Origin: Syngnathus acus | Taxonomy: Eukaryota; Chordata; Actinopteri; Syngnathiformes; Syngnathidae | Length of the DNA: 64,000 nucleotides | Direction of reading: 5' to 3' | NCBI RefSeq assembly: GCF_901709675.1 | Contig: NC_051087.1 | Coordinates: forward strand, 1,072,001 to 1,136,000 | Shown here: one piece after another, positions 53,729 to 64,000 of the stretch | How the letters are laid out: each line of letters starts with the position of its first letter | Numbering within the stretch: position 1 is the first letter of the stretch | Notes under the pieces: generated by a model | The model's input: the letters and a program-made list of their open reading frames with translations, nothing else | Database searches by the model: none | Told to the model about the DNA's origin: nothing | Position numbers and translations under genes: made by a program

Positions 53729-56253
53729 TCACCTTCCCACTGGTGGAGCAGGGGGGGCTCCTCGCAAAATGCCTGGGGAAGAAAGAAGTGGAAAGTAAAT
53801 AAATCACACTGATGGACACACAACATACAAAAAAAAAAAAAAAAAAAAGAATCTGGACGACTGAGTGCGCCCACAACAACGGGACTGGCTCGGCCCGGCT
53901 TACCCTTGCCACTCTTACTGGGGTAGACCTTGTTGAAATGGCGATACTCCTCCGGAGGTGGAAGGTCCTCCATGGGGTGGAAGTTGAACTTGGATTCAAA
54001 ATCGTCTAGAGCAGGAAGAGAAAGGAACCTCGTCAGCTCGTTGTACGCCGCTAAGCGAGGCTAGCGTGAAGGACTCACCCATGATGAACTTGGAGGGGGT
54101 AGAGCTGGTAGAGTGTCCGTTGCGAATGGGCGGTGGCGGCGGTGGGGCTCCGGCGGGGGTGCGGGAGGGCAAGGAGGACGGGGGCGGAGGTTTGGGCCCC
54201 CGGCCCGCCGACTCCGTCGGGGTTGAGCTGTGGCCGCGGTACGGCGGGGGCGGCGGAGGGGCGTCGCGGTTGCCGTTGCGGGCGTTGGAAAGGGGCGCCT
54301 GAGGGGCTGGGTGGGGGCACATGGCACATCATGAGGTGGGGGCAACACTAACTCAAGAATCAATAAAACATATTGTTTGGAAATGATAGATTTAGACGTA
54401 TACTAGAAAATTTAGAGGCAGACAGACATAATGGATATGCAATTAATAATTATGATCTGAGACGGTCAAAGTATGTTTGTGTGCGCAAGTCAGGGAAAGG
54501 TTGGAGGGAAATGGCGACGGCGAGTGCGGTGACGAGGAATGCAGAGGAACCAGGACGCATCATGGCTATTTGTCGCAGGAGGAGTCTACGACTGATCTAG
54601 CGAACAAATGAGCCAAGTCGGGGTTGTTGGAGAGTCAAAGTTGAAAGAGTAAAAAAAAAAAAACAACAACAACCCAGTGACGACGTGAAACAGCCTGGCC
54701 CCACTCTCCCCGCTCTGCACAACCAAAACAACACGGCGACCCGTTCAAACTTGCAGGCAACATTCCAGCACGATTCAAAGGCAAACTCGGGTCTTGTCCA
54801 CACGTGTTATCAAATGTTTCACGTCTTCCATGTCGGAAAATGTTCAACTGAAGCTGTTCCCCCGAACCTTTTCACTTTGTTACAGCTCCAGCTGTTGTGA
54901 AATGCGATGAAGCAATGTGAGGGTACGCGAAATGACGTGTTCAGTGTTTTCACATGTGTTACCTGCTCTGCGCCCCGGCGGCTCCCTGGCGGGGGGCGGA
55001 GGTCGGCTGACCTGCGGGGAAGCTGACAAGGATGGCGGCGGGGGCGGGGCGTGGTTTCGCCCCTGCACCGTGTGCTTCTTGCTCAGAGAGTTGTGCCTCT
55101 GCGGCAGCTCCGGGGCGCCGCCCCCGTCCGTCTGGGCCGGCCCGTTGGAGAGCGGCGTGTGCATCCTGTAGGGCGGCGGTGGTGGCGGCGCGGAGGAGCC
55201 GCCGGTGGGGGGCCGGCTGGAAGACAGGGCGTTTTTGAGCACGTTGGAAGGAGCGGGACCTCGGTTGGGCGTGGGCGGCAAGGGCTTCTGGGCCGAGGAC
55301 GCCGACACTTTCAGGTTGGGCGCGGGCGGGGCGTTGCTGCGGCCACCCCGGTTGAAGGGGGGCGGAGGTGGCGGGGCCGATGTGCTGTGCTTCATGCCGC
55401 CGCCTGAAGAGCCTCCGCCAGTGTTGGGGGGGCGGGTGATGTCGGGCAGAGAAGGCCGGTGAGAGCGCTGCTGCTCCGGCGGTGACGGCGATGACGAGCG
55501 GCCCGATGGAGGGCGGGGCGCCGAGGGCCGTGACCCCGGCGGTCTCAGGGCGGACCTGCCCACCGAGCCGCCGCTTGAACCGTCTGAGGGCGGCAAACCA
55601 CAAAAATCAAAATCAGGAAACAAACATGTCAAGTCAATGTACATTTACCAAATTCATTTAAGGCTGAATAGAAAAAAAGCACACAATAATGACATTGTTA
55701 TTTTGTTTTTACCTCCAGCTGGTCGCAGCTTTGGCAAGCCTCCTTGGAAGAGGCCCCCCATCCCCATTGGACCTCCTCCTCCTCCTCCTCCTCCTCCACC
55801 AGATTCTGCAAAAAGACAAAATCGATAAGGACTATTGAGCCGCTGCTCTGGCTACAACAGATAAACAAGCCACGGGATAGTTTGGCCAATTTTGGTGTGT
55901 TAAATGTGAAATTCTACAAAAAGCTCAAGCGATTGACATCGTATTGGGCTGAATGAGTTGAGAAAGATCCGCTTCTAGTCACTGCCGCTCACTCTCGATG
56001 ATGGGGCCGCTGCGGTCGTTGACCACGCCCACTTTCTTCAGCCTGGCCCCCTTGTGGATGTCCGACAGCAGGGCCCCTCTGCCTTTAGTTTCGGACGAGC
56101 TCAGCTTGGGAGGAGAGGTGTTGGCCTGCCCGGGAGGGGGAACGTCACGGGTTAAAACGACTTGGACGGGGCCGGGCCGACCAAGAGTTCGCTCACCTGA
56201 TGGAAGGTGGGGGGAGGCGGGGGTCCCGGAGGGGGCGGAGGGGGAATAGGCAT
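53729..56253 (-). CDS. wipf2: WAS/WASL-interacting protein family member 2
   Basis: Proline-rich actin regulator (WIRE/WICH) that binds G-actin, profilin, SH3 adaptors and N-WASP. Seven coding exons: 56197-56253, 55993-56125, 55713-55805, 54963-55583, 54079-54306, 53904-54005 and 53729-53772, giving 425 aa (human WIPF2: 440). It begins MPIPPPPPPGPPPPPTFHQA. A WH2 actin-binding motif is at residues 33-52 (GRGALLSDIHKGARLKKV). Profilin/SH3-type polyproline runs recur (APPPPPP), with APELPQRHNSL in the middle. The WASP-binding C terminus is DDFESKFNFHPMEDLPPPEE, then YRHFNKVYPSKSGK and a last exon ending GAPPAPPVGR. GGLFQGGLPKLRP and the QRPSLPDL-like block favour WIPF2 over WIPF1 and WIPF3. The start ATG lies a few nt inside a spliced exon, so the promoter is further up, probably near 57400-57800. 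Confidence 0.92.
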
Positions 56254-58304
56254 CCTGTCCCTCGATTGGCACTTTCTTCTAGGACTTTTTCTTTAAGGAC
56301 ACCGACTCAGTGCCGGTGATATGCACCCACTCCTAAAAAAGAAAATAATAAAAAGAAATGACACACACGGCTTGAACAATTAATTAATACTGAGGACTCA
56401 GTTTGAGGCCCACAAATGAGTTTCTCCTGCTGGGCAATCCAGTGCTGCAACATGTGACACGAGCGAGCGAGCGAGCGTACGCACGCACTAACTGACTCAA
56501 GTCTCCGCATCTCCCCGAACAGGTTTTTTTCTTATTGTTGTTGCTCGCCGTGGAATCCAGCCCAGCGAGCCGGCAAACACGCGGTGACGTGAAAGTGAGA
56601 GGAAAATGTCTATTTTAAAGAACCAACACAAATACTACAGTATCTACTCGGGCCTGACCGATATGGAATTTTTTATTTTAGGCCAGTGCCAATTTTAATA
56701 TTTAAAATAAAAATGAGGAAGAAAACTGTTAGAACATGTGAGAGTATATTTGTTAAGACCTTGGTCACTTAAATGAAACCATACATCAAGCTGTATTTCT
56801 TCATCGGTTAACTCACGATGTTGACACAAGCCAAGCAGACGGGTAGTCGCCCCCTGCAGGCCAGCCGAGAGAAGGCTGGGATCCGACACACACGGAAGTT
56901 GTTCTTTTGACACGTTCAACCAACCAACCAGGCGCCCTTTGCAACTAAACGTGTCCCCCATGGTATCATTGAAGATAAAAAAAATACAAAACAACACGGC
57001 CAAAGGTCGGCGGTGAACGAATTTCGGAGCTATTTTACGGGCAATATGGAAGGCCCGAGTGGTGCCAAGGTGTCACTAGTACACAAGAAGCAATTGTTTC
57101 ATAATAAACGCGTTAAACTCTACAGAAGTTGCACGACCAAGCTCGCTTCAAGTTAGCTGTTAAAAAAAATATTTTAAAATGAAAAGTTAAGTTAGCCTCA
57201 GGTTTACTTACCCAAACTCGACAAGGAAGCGATAAGGCGGCGTCGCCAAAAACAACATGGGTTGGGGGGGATTGTCTTTGTGGCAAATCCTTCTTTAGGT
57301 ACTTGGCGGAGAGCAAAATTGAAGTGAGAGGCCACTGGGCAAGGAGGAAAAACACCAGCACCAGCAAGCAGGTTAGCCGGCTAGCGACACCCCTCTAAGC
57401 TTCGCGCTCCACGTCCAGAGGCGGTTAGCCCGAGGGGCTAATCGTCCGAAGTCGTCTATGAGTGCAGTTAGCAGGTTAGCTCCGAAGCTAACGTGCTAAA
57501 GTGTAGCTAACTGCTTAGCATGTAGCTGTTTACGTTCAGTTGTCAGCGGCCAGTAGCGACAAGTTTGGGCGACGACTCGTCGTGTTCCTCCTTTTCGGAG
57601 GCGGCGATGGATCCAAACGTTGCGGGGTGACAGTTTGTCTTTAATTTTAGGCGCACCGTCGAGGCCTTTGCGGAGCCATCCTGTTTTGCTGGTTGGGCTC
57701 CTGCGCTTTCTTTCTCCAGCAGCAGACTTCTTCTAAGCAAGCCCGGAAGCGAAGCGAAGAGAACCCAAGCAAGCCAGCTACACAAAATGGAGGGAGGCAG
57801 CTTGGCTGGTGGTGCGTTCATGCGCCGCGGAAACTGGAGTCTCTGTCACTGCGAGTGGATGTCTGGCTCCCAGATAGATGGAAACACTGAAAAAACAGTC
57901 TGATAGATTAAATTAAAAAGCTATAGACAATGGTTGCACACAGTAAAGTGATTCACCAACATGAATATGATTTAATACTTCGCCGCAGTTACGGTGAATC
58001 GTGATATGTATAAAATGTGTGTAGTATAAAATTTCAGTAGTATAAATGCACATTCACAGAAGTTTGTCGACGCATGCGCAGTTTCAACCAATTTATGGAT
58101 CATAATCCTATTCTACCTACAAAGTATCCAAAGGCCTGCCAAGTTCCACTAAAAGCGCAAAACGTATAAATAAATAATATTTGGATGACATAGTGTATAT
58201 GAGAATGTATTGTTTAAATAACCAACTTAATTCACTGATCCATTGAGAACACAGTCAAAGTCGTCGCTCCTCGTCAATCTTCATGTGGAGAACATCTCTG
58301 GTCG
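56254..58304. other. Divergent spacer between wipf2 and mrpl21
   Basis: Holds the wipf2 leader and probably a CpG-containing promoter region at about 57380-57850. An NRF1-like GCATGCGCAG lies at about 58074, some 250 bp above mrpl21. No coding exon was recognised. Confidence 0.5.
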
Positions 58305-58333
58305 ACGCACTTCCGGCAAAAATGGCGCTGATG
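58305..58333 (+). promoter_or_regulatory. mrpl21 start region: ETS and YY1-like sites
   Basis: CACTTCCGGC, an ETS/GABP core, stands just before the start codon, and CAAAAATGGCGC, a YY1-like word, overlaps it. Such ETS plus ATG-overlapping YY1 arrangements are common in TATA-less genes for mitochondrial ribosomal proteins. Confidence 0.45.
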
Positions 58334-59075
58334 ATGGCGACCTTACGGAGGACATGGCGCGTGTTAAAATCAGCATCCTCCGTCCTTCCCCCTGACGCTG
58401 CCCGCTCACAGAGCTCCGTTAGTAGCCACTTAGTTCCCGTGACCTCGTTGTCCAGACCTCCATGGCCGGAGACGAAGCTGGTGCCCGAGGAGGAGCAGCG
58501 GCGGCAGCACGCTGTCCTGACGAGCACCGTCAACCGGCTGATCGAACAAGACGACTTCGGCCGCCTCTTCGCCGTCGTGCACTTCGCCGGCCGTCAGTGG
58601 AAGGTGTTGTGGACAAAAATATGATGTGACATGTTGGTTCAGTTTAGACAAAATCAGTGCTTTGGGGCTATCTTGTGGCATCTTGGTGCCCGAGAACCAT
58701 GTTGAGTTTCATTAAGACAAACGTTACTGCCATCTCAAGTTGTGCCTAAGTGACGCCGTTCGCTTATCCGTCCCACAGGTGACGGACGAGGACCTGATCC
58801 TACTGGAGAGCCACGTGGAGGCGGAGTGCGGCGATCGATTGTTTCTGGAAAAGGTGCTGCTGGTGGGGGCGCGTGACTTCACACTGGTGGGTCGGCCGCT
58901 GCTGGCCAAGGAGCTGGTACGCGTGGAGGCCACCGTGCTGGAGAAGACGCAGTCGTGGCCCAAAGTGCACATGCGCTTCTGGAAGCGCCACCGCTTCCAG
59001 CGCAAGAGAATCATCGTGCAACCCCAGACCGTGCTCAGGATCAACCGCGTGAGGCTGGCCCCGGCGCTCACGTGA
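58322..59075 (+). CDS. mrpl21: Mitochondrial large ribosomal subunit protein bL21m
   Basis: Component of the 39S mitochondrial ribosomal subunit, imported into the matrix. Two coding exons, 58322-58603 and 58779-59075, give 192 aa (human MRPL21: 205). The N terminus [20 protein letters not shown] is Arg/Ser-rich without acidic residues, a good mitochondrial presequence. The bL21 core is [59 protein letters not shown] and [20 protein letters not shown]. The start at 58322 was chosen as the first ATG with a good context, and a second in-frame ATG lies 4 codons on. Only one intron is present, which seems few for this gene in vertebrates. A possible ATTAAA poly(A) signal is near 59358. It converges with the C6orf120 homologue. 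Confidence 0.93.
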
Positions 59076-59798
59076 CCGCCGGCCTGACAAACTGTGTGAC
59101 AATTCGGCACGCTACCGGAATGGTGTCGGGCAAAACTGTGGACAATTGAGTACAATGCACCCAACCTGCCCACCAATAACATGTATTTGTTGTACTTGTG
59201 TGTACAAATGTCATGCAGGAGGTGGAGGCGGTAGTGGAAAACTTTCAGTCATCCAACATGGTAGCCGCCCACCTGTTCCGAAAATAGCTCAGCTTTGATG
59301 GGACATTGTGATTTCCTTGGAACAATGATCTAATAATTGATTGTTGGCAATATATCATTAAAAAAACAAATTTTAATGAAAGCTTTCTTGTAAACACTTC
59401 ATCTTTGTATAGTAAATCATCATACTAAGCATTTTCTTTCTTTACTGAACAAAAGGTCCTTCCGAAAAGGGCCCAAGTGAGCTCGGGGGGACGCGAAGGC
59501 ACCAGGGCGCTAACGTGCTAAGTGCTAACCCAATCGTGCTCAAAGGTGGCTGTGCTAAAACCTGATTGTGACTGACTTCACGCTTTCATAGGTGGCGTTC
59601 CCTTTCCACTTGCGCATCATAGCAGACTTTTTTTCCTCCACATCTGAATCTGCTTGTTTTCCAATTGTGTCTTGTGTGTGTGTGTGTATCATGTTGTGTA
59701 TTTTTGTTTTTCACAGGTGTATTTTGTATCATTCATTCCGCGTGGCGTGGCCATCGCTGCCCGTCAGTGGCCCGCTTGGGCGAGACAAGCAGCCGGTT
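59076..59798. other. Gap between convergent mrpl21 and C6orf120-homologue stops
   Basis: Probably the two 3' untranslated regions end to end. A GT repeat lies near 59671-59688. No coding exon is seen. Confidence 0.5.
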
Positions 59799-60439
<641 letters not shown>

Positions 60440-63160
60440 CTGCGCAATCACATCACGTCGTAAGTAAAACTCACGACTCAATGCTTTTGTCTGTTACTTT
60501 GACAACCAGATTTTTTTGTAGACTTCTTTGGGTTTGTCAAAAATGGGTGAATAGTTTTTGCTATAATCCGTGAAGAGGGGGCCGACTGTTAATTCTGCTG
60601 AAATTTTACACACGTATCTACTTAGCTGTTGTCCATAAACAGGTGCTAAGTCATAACTTTTTAACATGATACTTTTATGATTGGCATTATTTCAAAAGAC
60701 CGTTTTATTATCGAACACAGAGCGGCAACAAGTGCCACGCTGACGCTCAGCTTTGTTTGCAACCCAAGGACGCTTTGTACAACTTTAGCCATGTTCACAC
60801 AAGCAACATTTCAAAGTCGAATGCACACTTGGAAGACGAGTTTTGTTTGTGTCGCCAAAAATGGACTTGTTCGGCTTCGTTAGCTATTTAGCGGCTAGTC
60901 GCGATGAGTTCACGCTCCGCTCAGGTCTCGAGTGAAAACGACCACAAAACGCGACCAAAGCTAAGTCTACGTAAACGAGGATAAAGAAGAAAGACACGTC
61001 AATCATTAATGACATTTTAACACGCTTCTGTGGTCACTTACGCGGCTGACAGTTGCTCCCCATTTTCCTTATCTACTGTAAAGCTCAACAACCTGCTCAG
61101 CGAAGTTGCTCTTCTTCGCCGCCTCACCGGTCACCACAGCGACTGCAAATACTCAATGGCGCCCTCAACAGGAAGAGACGTGAACTACCACTAAATTGAC
61201 TGCTTTTAACGGGGATTTTTAATTCATATTGCCAGTAATTTATCGACATTAAATTGCCAATTACAGTTATTGATATAAAACAAGACACGAGTGTATATTA
61301 TTGCTAGCAACTATCATGGACATTTAGTTTTTTTAATTTTGCAACCCTGCTAGGCAATGTAAATTTGACTGCAATTGATTTGTGTGAAAGTGGCTCCCAA
61401 AATGACGTTTTAATGAGTTAATCACGCAAAAAAAAGGCACGTTGTATAATCCTTTCACTTTAATGAACACCGAGCATACTTTGAACATAAAAGAAACGAA
61501 ACAATAAATATTCCTGGGTGTGATGTCCGGGGAGGTCTGGATAACTCAATGTTTCCAAAAGGACATCAAACTCTAAATGTGATATTCTTGTACTCCTACC
61601 ACAAATCAGAATCATTGCGTTTCTTTCGTCTTTTCATTTCACTTTCTACAAAGCAGTCGACCAATTAATTTAAGGCTTCCGGATAAGGAAGGGGTTGGGG
61701 GGGGTCATCCGGGGGAATCTTCTTGTTTCAGAAGAGAATTAAGTCATCATCAAGTGGTCTTGTACAAACTTCAGGGACGGGGGTGCAGAAAGGTTCTGTC
61801 ACGTACTTTGTAGGACTGCGCTAACCTTGCTCAAACAAAAAGCTTCAAAATGGAGGATGTGGCTGGCCTAGGTGTTAACAGCAACTGACCTGTCTGTCCG
61901 AAAGATAGAAAGAAAAGACAAAAAAAAAGAAAGAAAAAGAGCAAAAGAAATTTAAAAAAAAAAAAAAGGAAAACTTTTTCTAGTAGTGTGTTGGGAAATT
62001 GAGAGGGGGGAAAAAAATCTAATCAACACAAATTTTCACGTAAGATGGGTTTACTGAATAAGAATTCATAGAATTATTAGAACAGAAAAGTATTGGCTGA
62101 AATACTTAGTTATTTTGTCCATGACAAGCATTTTGTCATGTTTCAGACTTTTCATCTATTTCTATTTTCACCTGTGTATTTTTGTAGCATATTTTTGGCC
62201 AATATATTTTTGCCCCCATTTTCCCTTATTCATTTCTCTCTCAAATATTTTAGTCAAAATTAGGTATTGTCACATTTGTCTGTATTTTTGCCTAATTTTA
62301 AAAAATAATTTCTAATTTTCATTCATTTGTATTTTTTAGCAAATTTCTTCATGCACCATCATTTTGTTACTTAATAACTTGCCCACATCCCCACTTTTTC
62401 CTCTAATAAACACCAAATCAAGAATCTCAAGCGATTGGGATTTTGTTGTCGTATTTTTTGCACTTGCATAATTTTTTATATTTTTTTACATCACATATAG
62501 GTTTTTGATATTTTTTTTTCAGAATTTTTTTTCAATTTCCATTCAATGAATGTACTGTACTTCTTTCTCAAATGTATTTGACCATTTTGTATTTTCCACC
62601 GCTCGATATTGTTTCGTCGTACTACTGGCATTTTGTGTGCTGGGAAATTGAAAAGTCAAAATAAAAACTCGCCTAATAATACCAAATCAAGATTCTCACG
62701 CGTGATTAGTTTGTTAGGAATTCATATTACCAGTCGGACTATTATTGACTGGCCGCACTGATTTGACGACGTAAAAAGTCGGAGAGCGTGAGCCGACCTC
62801 CTGGTGCCTTTTTAACACACTTGGCCGATAACGCTGAGCCAGTCATGCATGATAAACAGGGCTTCACAGTTGTCTGGAGGCAGGCGGGGATGATGACGAC
62901 GAGTCTTGGTGGGGGCGGTGTGGGGTCGGGTTAAGCGGGGGCGGGGCTAAAAACAAGCATCCCTGTCAGTCCAGGTGTAAATGATGTAGCAGTCGTGTAG
63001 TCTGTGTAATTCTTGGCTTTGCTTTGCGGTGTTCAGCGTCTGGAGAGAAAACCAACGTCCGCGGTCCATTTTCTACCGCCTGAGGAAGACGGAGCGGGGC
63101 TGGCCTGGAAGAAGGGGCGGGGAATGGGAATGGAGCGGAGGGGAAGGGGGGGGTTGTGTC
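60440..63160. other. npepps 3' untranslated region and C6orf120-homologue upstream region
   Basis: About 61450-63160 is probably npepps 3' untranslated sequence; a minus-strand ATTAAA near 61460 could end it. It is AT-rich, with poly-A/G (61918-61967) and long T-rich tracts (62330-62640). 60440-61200 should hold the upstream region of the C6orf120 homologue. No other gene is recognised. Confidence 0.45.
61042..61150 (-). other. Possible 5' leader exon of the C6orf120 homologue
   Basis: On the minus strand a GC-containing stretch ends in a good donor (CAGCCGCGTAAGTGACC) at 61042, and could be spliced to the acceptor next to 60439. An ATG (MGSNCQP...) lies just before the donor. Whether this is a leader or another gene's first exon is not clear. 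Confidence 0.3.
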
Positions 63161-64000
63161 TCAAACGGGAGGCGCCTTGCGCTGCATTAGATAGTGGTGG
63201 ATGTCGTCGGCGTCGCGCTTGAGCCAGGCGGCGTTGAGCAGGATGTTCTCGCAGCACTGCTGCACCGTGCGCTCCACCGCCGGCGTCGGGTGACTCTCGA
63301 AGAAACTCTGTCGGGAAAGGGCAGATGTTAGCTTGGCGCCAGGACGAAAATCAAATCAAATAAAAATCGGACCTTGACTTCTGCGGCCATTTTGTCGACG
63401 GCAAACCCGTCCACTGTCAGCTGGAAGGATGACAAAGAAAATAAACGTCAACTGTAAGTGTAAAATGTTGACAATTTCTTACAAAGGCTCTTGTTTAGTT
63501 GCGCAAGTGTCCCTAATGTTTCGACTTGTCTTATCCATCAGAAACACAGCGGCGCGACTGCTAAGTGTCATCAACTGATTTTATTGTCACGATAATGACC
63601 TTGATGAGCCGGGACAATAAAAATCCGCCCTGGTAGTGATTATGAAGTTCCTCCCAGTTGTCCTTGACAAACTTCCAGGCGGCTTTGCGGCCATGTTTGC
63701 TGCTGCCCGCCACGCCACCGATCACAGACACCGTGTCCTGCGGACGGACCTCTTCCTGAACACAAAAACGGGTTAACTCGCGTGTGTGCCCACGGCCGCC
63801 CGCGTGCGGTTGTTTTATTTCTTTTTCTTTCGCTCGGGGAAATAAATCAAGCATTTCGAAGAGCTTCGGCTTACCGAGAGAGCGAAGGTGAGCACTCTCT
63901 GGATGAGGTCCGGCGCCGAGATAGCGCCGAGTACTCGCTCGATGCGATTCTTCTCCTCCTGCATGTCGGCTTGCTTGTGAAGCTGCGACAGAAGGACACG
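63161..64000 (-). CDS. npepps: Puromycin-sensitive aminopeptidase, C-terminal part
   Basis: M1-family zinc aminopeptidase of cytosol and nucleus that trims short peptides. Only the last four coding exons are in the window: 63875-63982, 63600-63755, 63373-63420 and 63161-63307; the catalytic HEXXH domain lies beyond the right edge. The sequence is nearly the mammalian one: QADMQEEKNRIERVLGAISA, SEEVRPQDTVSVIGGVAGSS, KHGRKAAWKFVKDNWEELHN, FAVDKMAAEVKSFFESHP and ERTVQQCCENILLNAAWLKR, ending QRKAPPV. This is the helical ERAP1-C-like domain that closes over the active site. The conserved splice phases and the length of the tail make the call secure. Confidence 0.95.

Overview
This is nuclear genomic DNA from a teleost fish. 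The genes carry short GT-AG introns, and the proteins encoded are vertebrate ones (muscle M-band myomesin, lengsin, two-lobed hexokinase). Twelve protein-coding genes sit in 64 kb with small introns and short gaps, which suggests a compact-genome fish of the pufferfish, seahorse or stickleback kind; the species cannot be fixed from the sequence. I rebuilt gene models by joining exons at splice sites and checking phase. The models of complete genes all stay in frame from ATG to stop. No tRNA, rRNA, CRISPR or prokaryotic feature was seen.

Layout, low to high coordinate: zbtb45 (minus, 2.9-8.0 kb), BTB-zinc finger repressor; hk1 (minus, 10.6-17.3 kb), hexokinase 1 with 18 coding exons; ccsap (minus, 20.8-22.0 kb), centriole/cilia/spindle protein; ptp4a1 (minus, 24.1-25.2 kb, with a leader exon carrying an upstream ORF at 25.6 kb), PRL phosphatase; lgsn (plus, 28.2-30.6 kb), lengsin; fam83b (minus, 30.9-34.5 kb), convergent with lgsn; myom2 (minus, 35.7-45.7 kb), myomesin-2 with 36 coding exons and a long Pro/Thr/Lys repeat tail; cdc6 (minus, 48.4-51.3 kb), replication licensing ATPase; wipf2 (minus, 53.7-56.3 kb), WASP-interacting protein; mrpl21 (plus, 58.3-59.1 kb), mitochondrial ribosomal protein; a C6orf120/UPF0669 homologue (minus, 59.8-60.4 kb); and the 3' end of npepps (minus, from 63.2 kb past the right edge), puromycin-sensitive aminopeptidase.

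The genes do not form one pathway. Two neighbour pairs are old vertebrate linkages: ptp4a1-lgsn (human 6q12) and wipf2-cdc6 (human 17q21), and these support the paralogue calls. The others come from different human chromosomes, so the region is a mosaic typical of teleost rearrangement.

The points most worth a second look are regulatory or structural: a 21-codon upstream ORF in the ptp4a1 leader; a 27-codon upstream ORF whose stop overlaps the C6orf120-homologue start; a roughly 158-residue SPTPAPK-type repeat tail on myomesin-2; two GC-AG introns, one only 60 nt; an 18-nt myom2 microexon; exon-by-exon length identity between the two halves of hk1; a duplicated CCAAT module upstream of hk1; E2F and CCAAT sites upstream of cdc6; and dispersed degenerate AAGTC repeats. 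I found no evidence of a wholly new biological system.
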